Shown here: positions 56,535-64,000 of the stretch, in pieces
Layout: each line of letters starts with the position of its first letter
Numbering within the stretch: position 1 is the first letter of the stretch
From: Ditylenchus dipsaci
Taxonomy: Eukaryota; Nematoda; Chromadorea; Rhabditida; Anguinidae
Assembly (NCBI GenBank): GCA_004194705.1
Contig: SADC01000013.1
Location: 248,001-312,000, forward strand
DNA: 64,000 nucleotides
Reading direction: 5' to 3'
Position numbers and translations under genes: made by a program
Notes under the pieces: model-generated
The model's input: the letters and a program-made list of their open reading frames with translations, nothing else
What the model was told of the DNA's origin: nothing
The model's database searches: none

Positions 56535-57372
56535 ACGGGTTACCACTGGAAAAAAATTACCACTGGAATGCCACTTAGTTATTTGATCCAGTGGTTTTCC
56601 AGTGGATTACACTGGACTTTAGCTGAGTCCAGTGGTAATCCACTGGATTGCCACTGGATTCCGCTAAGTCCAGTGGTAATCCAGTGGAATACCACTGGAT
56701 TTAACGACTTTTCTGGCATTCCAGTGGCACTAGTGGTTTTCCAGTGGCACTTTGTGGCGTACCACTCGATTAAAATTAGCTGTGTTGGTAAGCAAATTTT
56801 TTTTTGAAAACTCAGTTTTTAGTGCGGAAATTGTAAGCAAATAACTTTTCCATCGTTTCAGCGTATAAGAATTACTTAAGAGACGTCCAAACCCTATTTT
56901 CAGTTAACGAAAAAAGGGGCTCCCCAAGTGCACAAGTACCGGTTCCAACAATTTGAATAAAGATCGCACATTCTGGTGTTTGACCTATTCTGATTTAATA
57001 CACCCCAGCCAGAATTTTCACTTTTTAAAAAGATCGCAACCTCAGGATCGCATTTTGTCAATTTAATCTAGTGGTACGCCACAAAGTTCCACTGGGAAAC
57101 CACAAAACGCTTCTGAAATGCCACTAAGTTATTCGATCCAGTAGTAATCCAGTGGACTACCACTAGATTACCACTGATCCTGTAGTAATCCAGTGGACTA
57201 CCACTGGATTAGAAAGACTCCAGTGGGAATTCACTGATTACCAGTGGAGTTTGGAAGAGTCCAGTGATATTCACTGGTTTTCTACTGGTTTAAACGACTT
57301 TGTGGCATACCACTGGTAATATGATGGCATACCACTGGCTTTTTGTAGACTTCCACTGAATTTAAATTACCT
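56535..57372. repeat. CCAGTGG repeat blocks
   Basis: 56540-56780 and 57060-57370 are rich in TCCAGTGGTAATCCAGTGG and its reverse complement, separated by the right arm of the 54402-56938 element. No coding sequence. Confidence 0.6.
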
Positions 57373-57410
57373 GTGGAGGGTCCCTTGTGAGTCCATTGGA
57401 ATTTGCAATA

Positions 57411-57600
57411 CCGTATTTCCTCTAATAAGCACAACATAAACCTTGGAGAGATATATCTCAGCATAGAGAAAAAAATTTCAAACCTGTTTATTAGGTTTTC
57501 TTAACTCCTGTAAGCTCTTCCTGTTGCACTTTTAGATTTCGATTGACCACCAAATATCTCGAGATCGACCTCAAAATCTTCAGATTTTCGAGGGTTTGAA
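57411..57600. repeat. CCGTATTT-family left end
   Basis: CCGTATTTCCTCTAATAAGC follows TA. The right terminus is missing, so the copy is truncated, possibly by the neighbouring element at 57617. Confidence 0.5.
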
Positions 57601-57616
57601 AAATGGGACACGCCCA

Positions 57617-58387
57617 TTTCCCCTCAAAGGACGTTCCCCTCTAGGACGTTTCCCCTCAAAGGACGTTTCCCTCAAGGCCGTTTGCCCAAAGGACGTTTTC
57701 CCTCAAAGTTCCCCTCAATTTTTTTTGCAATTTTCTTCGAGTTACCCATATCTGTAGTCGCGCAAGTGGCGCGTCAATTTTTTCGCTCTTCTTTTTTGCG
57801 CTCTGCTTTTGCACTCTCGTTTTTATTAATATTTTTTGTTCAGGTGCGCTAGCAATCGACAGCCATGAGCATCATCAAAACGTTTTGGAGGATATTGGTG
57901 GATTTTACCGTTAACAACGCATTTTCACCGCCGGGTCATTTCACCGCCTGTATCATTTCACCGTCGGGTCATTTCACCGCCTGTATCTGTTCATTTTTTT
58001 AAGTCCGATTTTGTATTATTCATTTTTCTGTGTTTTTTTGAAAATCGATATTTACTTTAAATATAAAAATTTAGCAATCTGATGGATGCTAATATAGAGC
58101 TCGTATATAAAGAGTTAGCCCTTATCCTGGACCATGTACCCCCAAAGGGTCAGCCCTTATCCCAGACATGTACCCACAAAGGGGCTTCCTATTGAATTAG
58201 GTTGCCTGCCGAAGGCAGGCAGGTAGAAAGAGAAGAATCTGAGGGAGCTTCGAGGGAAACGTTCTTGAGGGAAACGGCCTTTGAGGGGAACTTTGAGGGA
58301 AACGTCCTTTGAGGGAACGTCCTTTGAGGGGAAACGGCCTTTGAGGGGAAACGGCCTTGAGGGAAACGTCCTTTGAGGGGAAACAGG
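57617..58387. mobile_element. Element with inverted CCTCAAAGGACGTTTCC arrays
   Basis: The left array 57617-57722 has units CCCCTCAAAGGACGTTTCC. The right array 58237-58387 has GGAAACGTCCTTTGAGGGG units. The middle includes a TTTCACCGCCTGTATC repeat (57930-57990) and no transposase. It is another member of the class with tandem-repeat ends. Confidence 0.75.
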
Positions 58388-58995
58388 GCGGACCTGAAAA
58401 ATAAACCACCCAGGCGGTTTATTTAAGGAAATAAGGTGTTTAAAAATTCGACGTGATAAAGAGTTATAGCTGAAAAAAGTTGCGAAATTCTGGAAAAATC
58501 CATACTGGCAATCCAACGCTTGAGTTCAATACATTGTAAATGGGTGCCAGTATTAGACTTTGCCCAAAGCTTTGTTTCTAAATTTCAACAAAAGGTATTA
58601 ACAAAAAGTGACTGTCTTTTCATTTGAGACCGATTCAAAATGAACGCTGGTGCCCAGGTTCAAGATTCATGTTCAATATCGCCGCTCATTTTGAAGATTC
58701 GCTTGAAAAATTTCTCAGCTACACGGACTAAAATCTATTTTAATCAAACTATCTCTTTATTGAATATCGCATAGACATTTATCACATATAACATTCCATG
58801 CACACAGGCTCCACACAGAGACAAACATTTTTATGTTTTTTGGGACTCGAAAGATTTTCCGACTTTAGATACTCGCTAAGATTTTGGCTTCTCCAATCAT
58901 AGTCTCATTGTCCCGTTATTGCAAGCGTAATACATAGCTGAAACAGAGGTGAGTTTTCTTTTTCATCAAGTACATCTATCAATTTTCTACCTGAT
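58388..58995. other. 3' flank of the kinase-like gene, no other gene seen
   Basis: No recognised gene or strong repeat. The 3' untranslated region of the reverse-strand kinase-like gene should end here. Confidence 0.35.
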
Positions 58996-60169
58996 TTAGT
59001 TTAGACGACGAAAAAAATCAATGGTATTTCGGAAGTCACAGAAGAGAATCTGTTTCTTTACCAATCCTTTCAAAAGGATCCCAACAAGAGCAAGGAAGAC
59101 AGGGGCCAAAGCAATTCGGAGATCCCTTTTTTTCTCTTTCGACTTTCCCGAGATCTGGAAAATTTAAAGAATGCGTCAAGAATCAGTATTTTTACCAAAT
59201 CTTCCTTCCATGGCAAACTCCCACCTATTAACTGTACGGCCATAATCCAACGATTCGATATCATCTTTTCGTCCAAGTCGGAACTTTTTGTGAGCCCGTC
59301 AAGACGCATAGACGAATTACCCAACAGACATCATTTCCTGTACACTTTACAAGTTGTCCTCGCTGCAAACAGTAAACAAAATCTTAAAGACCAAAAGCAG
59401 CAAGTAATTGACTTACGTTATCGTTTAAGCGTTTGCTTTTAGAAAACCCAAGAAGAAAACTACTTTACTCTTGCCCTGCTTAGACAGACCAATGACAAAG
59501 TTTGATGGTTTGATGCCCTGATGGACGTGAAGACACTGCTGATGTAGCTGTTGTAATGCCTGAAAAATAAACGGTTTCTGAAGTACAAAAACCCTCTAAG
59601 TTACCGAAAAGGATTGCTTCACTATTCTTAAAGACGAATTTATCGAGAATTTGGAATCCTTCATGTTCATCTGAAGCTTACGCAGGTCTAACCCCATGAG
59701 TTGAATAACTACAAAGCCGAAAGAATTGGTGAAGCCCTAAAATAAATCACTGGGGAACGAAGAAGCTAAAAGTCAAATTTACATACGCTATCAAGAATAA
59801 GTGGCAAATTGCGACACTCTTTGGTTTTTGCGAGATCAAGAATCCATTTAGTAGAACGCAAACCATCTTTGGCCAGAGAACTGACTTTCCACCGCTGCAC
59901 TATGACCCGTTTTGCTAAAAAAAGGTATAGTTATATTTTGATTTATTTTCAGAGGTATTACTCTTTGCTGTAACTAGCCAAAAAGACAGAATTGTAGATT
60001 CCTTCATTGATTAGCTCCATCAGAAGATAGTTTATGCCTGCAAAACAAAGCTTATTCTTTTTTTTGAGATAATTTTTACCGGAGGTATCCCCTGTGAGAA
60101 CACTATTTAGATTAGCATCGTCTCCACAGCTGTGGTTGTGTCAAGTTTTTTTGACTCTTTGTTCCCCAT
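58996..60169 (-). CDS. CK1/TTBK-like pseudokinase
   Basis: Reverse-strand exons read: MGNKESKKLD start (60169), NYLLMELINEGIYNSVFLAS, RVIVQRWKVSS (about 59915), GFTNSFGFVVIQLMGLDLRK with INSSLRIVKQSF, ALQQLHQQCLHVHQGIKPSN with FVIGLSKQGK, NSSMRLDGLTKSSDLDEKMI with VQLIGGSLPWKED, and a tail ISGKSKEKK ending FFRRLN and a stop (58996-58998). The order follows worm CK1/TTBK-like kinases (FNYVVMQLLG, HRDIKPSNFAIG, LPW). The catalytic HRD Asp is replaced (HQGIKPSNF) and DFG is not recognisable (FLGF), so kinase activity is unlikely. A tail with ALAPVFLALVGILL is hydrophobic. The first exon does not join the second in one frame as sequenced. It could be a pseudokinase or a decaying gene. Confidence 0.7.
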
Positions 60170-60428
60170 ACTGAAAAAACAGAAATTTAACTCGCAATCA
60201 AATGTTGCAACAACTAAAAATATTAGTTTGCTATTTTGTGGCTGAACTACTATGTAGAGTACATAACAAGATCCACAGTCAGAATAATAATATGCACTTT
60301 ATTAGTGTGTTGCACGAAAATATACAGACAATAAAACGTGCGAACTAAATAAAGTCGACGCGCGATATAGCATCCACCCCGAAAGTTCGTTCCTTCTGGG
60401 CCCGACACTTTTAACTTTACGTTTTAAG
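60170..60428. other. Upstream of the kinase-like gene, no gene seen
   Basis: Probably holds the reverse-strand promoter. Nothing else recognised. Confidence 0.3.
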
Positions 60429-60735
60429 TAGGGCTGACGACTCCGTTTTGCGATGTTTTTGAGTTCTGCCTATTTTTTAGCCAACTTTTGTAAGCCAGAG
60501 CTTAAATTTTTATAACACACCTTCCTCAACTTTTTAATGCTTAACAACATGCTATTATTGAATTTCGTAATTAAATATTTTATTTCCAGAAATGAGCCTC
60601 TCAAAAAAAAATCGCAAAGAGGAATTCCATTTTCGGAAAGGAAGGTGTGTTATAAAAATTAAGCTCTGGCTTACAAAAGTTGGCTAAAAAATAGGCAGAA
60701 CTCAAAAACATCGCAAAACGGAGTCGTCATCCCTA
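60429..60735. mobile_element. hAT-type foldback MITE with 8-bp TSD
   Basis: Direct repeats GTTTTAAG (60421-60428 and 60736-60743). Ends TAGGGCTGACGACTCCGTTT and its near reverse complement. The arms continue through TTGTAAGCCAGAGCTTAA. The loop is A/T-rich. Confidence 0.9.
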
Positions 60736-60882
60736 GTTTTAAGTCTTTTGCCAAAATTGATTCGTCGCGGTAGTCTTCAATATCGCAAAAGGATTACGAT
60801 ATTTCCGTTCGTTTCTAATAAACCGATAATTTTATCATTAGACCCTCAGCGCTCGATTTACAGGGTGTAACAAGATATCCAT

Positions 60883-63800
60883 GTCACATGTTCGGCTACA
60901 GTTTGCAAAGATAATTCGGTCAAAGTGTCGCGTTGCAATGCTCGTCAAGATCATGTCACTCTATTATCAGTTCATGGAGCCGTATATGAACCAAGCTTGT
61001 TTCGGTGCTGTTTTCTCTCATATGTTTACAATTAATTTTTTATCATCGCAGTTATAGATCACACTGCAAGCATGAAAGAGGAGCAAGATGATGTTGCTAT
61101 GCAAGGCATTGAGTTTTGGTCGAATGTGTGCGAGGAGGAGCTTAATCTCGCTGCTGAAACTGAGGAGGTATGTTATTGCACATGTAATTAGGGATCATAA
61201 TTTTTCTGCCACTTTTTAATCATTTTAGGCTGAGGAAACAAGGAAGCACACCGACTCAAAGTCTCCAACATTATGCTAAGGCGCCTTGCAGTACATCTTG
61301 CCTATATTAACCGGACATTAGCCAAACAGGATGACAATGATGACGATGACGAGTGGGATTCCAGGTCTGAGATTAGAATTATAAAATCTATATTCTTAAA
61401 CGCCTTTTTCAGCAAAAGATGCTGGGCGTGTGTATTATGTTTTGGCACAGTGTTGTGGAAGATGCATCGTCGATGCTATCCTTCCATTTATAACAGAGCA
61501 CTTCAGTAGTACAATTGGCATTATCGTGAGGCGGCTATTATGGCTTTGGAAGCATTCTTGAGGGACCGTCAAACCAAATTACTGCGTCTTGTGGAGCAAG
61601 CGATTCGCCCACTCATCGTCACTCCTCTCAGATCCCCACGTGTTAATTTTTGATTAGCAGTTTTCATCATTTACCCATGTTGTCCTGTCTCTAAGTTGGC
61701 CGTCAAAGACACAGCAGCTTGGTCCATTGGTAGAGTCTGTGATACTTGTGAAGTCTTGGTTACGAGGAAGAGATTCTGAGTGCTCTTCTACCTGCTCTCT
61801 CTATGGCTCTTCAGGATCAGCCGCGAGTAGCCGCCAATGTTTGCTGGGTAAGGATTTAATCTTTTTTTAAGAGTATGGAACCTTTTAACTAAGTTTTGTA
61901 GGCGATTTCGAGTTTGGTGAAGGCGTCTTATCAAGTTGCTTTGGAACAGGGCACCGACACGCTTGGCCAGCCTCACACCTTTATTCCTCAAACGTCTTCG
62001 AAAACATGATTCAGGAGTTGATTAAGACCACGGATAGGTGATTCTAGATCTTTTTACATGATCATTAGCTTTTAAATAAACTATTTGTTTGCAGAACTGA
62101 TGCAAGCAATTCGAACCTTCGTATTGCTGCCTATGAAGCCCTTATGGAGTTAATTAAAAAACAGTCCGGCTGACTGTTATCCAGTTGTGCAGAAAACTAC
62201 CATGGCCATTCTTGGTAAGCTAGAGTCACTATTGGGCATCGAAGATCACCTTGTCTCATCTACGGACAAATCGCAGCTCCGGGATTTGCAGTCACAGCTG
62301 TGTGCTACTCTGCAAAAGTGTTCTAAACAAGATAAAGAAGGAAGATGCTCCGAAGATATCTGATGCCATAATGGCCGGCCTGCTCCAAATAATGCGTCGC
62401 TGTTTTGGAAAGGATGGTGGGGCTGTGATCGAGGAAGCTTTGATGGCAGTCACTTCTTAAATTGATGGTGAGAATAATTTTGATCTGCATGTACCGTATT
62501 TCCTCTAATAGTAGCCCTCCCCCAAATCCGCTATTTCTTAATTGATTCTCCTCCTTTTATAACCGGGGTTTGTTTCCGAACGCCACATATGTTAGGCTAA
62601 ACTTAGTATAACCACCCCACTGAACTATAGTATACCCACCCAGAAATTTGTCTTGGTCCCCCAAGCTGATTTTTTTTACAAATTTTTTTTTGCAAAAAAT
62701 TTGTAAAAAAAATTTGTAAAAAAAAAATTGTAAAAAAAATCAGCTTGGGGGACCAAGGCAAATTTCTGGGGTGGGTATACTATAGTTCAGTGGGGTGGGT
62801 ATACTATATTTGCTCCCATATGTTATATCCAAAATGTAGCTGGGAATCTGCGCTACATTTTGGTATATAACATATGTGGCGTTCGAAAACAAAAACCCGG
62901 TATAAAAGGAGGAGAATCAATTCAAGGAATAGCGGATTTTGGGGAGGGCTACTATTAGAGGAAATACGGTATCTTATGTTACTTTTGATTTTTAGCACTT
63001 GCCTCTGGTTTCGAAAAATATATTGTCGATTTTAAACCGTGCTTGTTCGCTGCCCTTGACAGTCATGAAGATACTAGGTTAGTGCTTTAGCTCAGTCCAA
63101 ATTTCTGAACTCAAACTAACTTAAATATTAGGTGTGCATTACTGCGGTTGTGTGCTGTCTGATTTATGTCGTGCATTCGAAGCTAATATTGCAGTTATTA
63201 TGGATGAAATTATGGCCAAGCTATTCGATATTCTCAGGTTGATGTGTTTTTATTTAGTTTTCTTATATATTTTTTTTTGATTTTTTTGGATGCTAAAGCA
63301 AAACGCAATGTGAAAGCCCGTGTGCTTAACATCTTCGGTGATATAGCGTTGGCCTCAATGCAAATTTTGTTCGCTATCTTGACTCCTGTGTGAAGTGGCT
63401 GACCGACGCCATTGCGGCAGCTCAAGTTACGAATCCAGTAAACATTTTGAGCCCTATTTTTCTGTTTCACCATCTAAAATCTATTTTTAGGAAGACTATG
63501 ATCAGCTAGAGTACGTTGAAAATTTAAGAGAGAATTGTTTGCTGGTATGAACTTCGTTTCTGCTTTTAGTTATCTATCTCAGAGATATTTTATATTAGCG
63601 TTTGCTGGAATCGTGCAGTCTCTGCGAAGCTCGGAGCAAGAGTTACAGTTGATTCGTCCACACGTTAACATTATGATACATTTGGTTATCCAAATTGCGA
63701 GCTGCCAGCCACCTGCTCAGGACGGACTTATTTCAGCTGGGTGCGCCTGGTCGGAGATCTGCTGCACTCATTTGGAGCTGAGATGCTGGTATTGATTCTA

Positions 63801-63972
63801 TTATTAATTGCATGGTATTTTAATCCTCCTTTTACAGCAATTTGTGGAGTCTGAGCCAGTTGTCCAAATGCTGCAGCGTTGCCGTCGGTCCAAGCTCAAC
63901 AAGGCGAAAACTGTTGCCAACTGGGTGTCGCGTGAAGTTGCTCGTGTGAAGAGACAAGTTGGACAAGCCTAA
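60883..63972 (+). pseudogene. Second, damaged copy of KPNB1 exons 6-18
   Basis: From GTCACATGTTCGGCTACAGT (60883) to the stop at 63972 the sequence follows 22800-25429 in both exons and introns at very high identity. Most differences are one-base losses or gains inside short runs, for example GTGGTC to GTGTC, ATGCCTC to ATGCTC and CTTTGTTTCCGG to CTTGTTTCGG, so frames break repeatedly. Exons 1-5 and the promoter are missing on the left, where it joins unrelated sequence ending AACAAGATATCCAT. Intron 12 has gained a 476-bp MITE (62494-62969). Equal conservation of introns and exons indicates a very recent duplication or an unpolished second haplotype in the assembly. It continues past the window end. 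Confidence 0.9.
62494..62969. mobile_element. CCGTATTT-family MITE inserted in the second KPNB1 copy
   Basis: Ends CCGTATTTCCTCTAATAGTA and its exact reverse complement, flanked by TA on both sides. The homologous intron at 24410-24430 has a single TA and no element, so the insertion and a 2-bp TA duplication are directly visible. A smaller foldback with GTGGGTATACTATAG ends and a GGTCCCCCAAGCTGATTTT core is nested at about 62600-62815. Confidence 0.9.
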
Positions 63973-64000
63973 ATCATCCATTCATTTCGTTCAAATTTGT

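Larger units (their letters stand above)
54402..56938. mobile_element. Large inverted-repeat element, about 2.5 kb, with nested copies
   Basis: Left arm 54402-54550 (GGCACTTGTGCACTTGGGG, then TTCGTTAACTGAAATAGGG) is the reverse complement of 56790-56938. Inside lie a foldback (54550-54975, ACCAATTGCCTTGGTCCC ends) that itself holds copy F of the splice-donor-like family, two CCAGTGG blocks and the second copy of the QFYLF unit. No transposase recognised. Confidence 0.65.

Overview
The window is eukaryotic, from an invertebrate-like animal genome. It is AT-rich, and its protein-coding genes are broken by many short introns (mostly 45-70 bp, GT...AG). A nematode is my best guess, because of the very small introns, a degenerate worm-type CK1/TTBK-like kinase and a stand-alone amidating lyase. 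This is inference and I would not name a genus.

Host genes, left to right: a decayed PBDC1-like pseudogene (4312-4954 +); ZC3H15/DFRP1 (11656-13291 -); NOP16 (15059-16751 +); BRX1 (17905-19768 -); importin subunit beta-1 KPNB1 (21883-25429 +, 18 exons, intact); TFIIH p44/GTF2H2 (28780-30467 +, one apparent frameshift); peptidylglycine amidating lyase PAL (30943-40407 -, introns swollen by transposons); a CK1-like pseudokinase (58996-60169 -); and a second, damaged copy of the 3' two thirds of KPNB1 (60883-63972 +) that runs to the window end. NOP16 and BRX1 both act in 60S ribosome assembly, and ZC3H15 stabilises a ribosome-associated GTPase. KPNB1 is the nuclear import carrier. Apart from that shared theme I see no operon.

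Most of the remaining sequence is nested DNA transposons. 7851-11157 is a Mutator-like element (MULE) with a FLYWCH-like finger, MULE transposase and OTU-like domain, inserted into a piggyBac transposase relic with a clean 8-bp duplication. 32736-35589 is a PIF/Harbinger element with the usual nuclease plus MADF/Myb gene pair. 37053-39358 is a hAT element with an 8-bp duplication. 46440-52200 holds a second MULE family in two copies. Around these lie dozens of foldback/MITE elements and tRNA-derived SINE pieces.

The striking theme is that many unrelated elements end in arrays of short tandem repeats in inverted orientation. Other items worth a second look are the MULE-OTU element, a foldback family carrying perfect 5' splice-site motifs on both arms, an empty/occupied pair that shows the insertion of one MITE family, and the homopolymer-type indels that mark the second importin copy.
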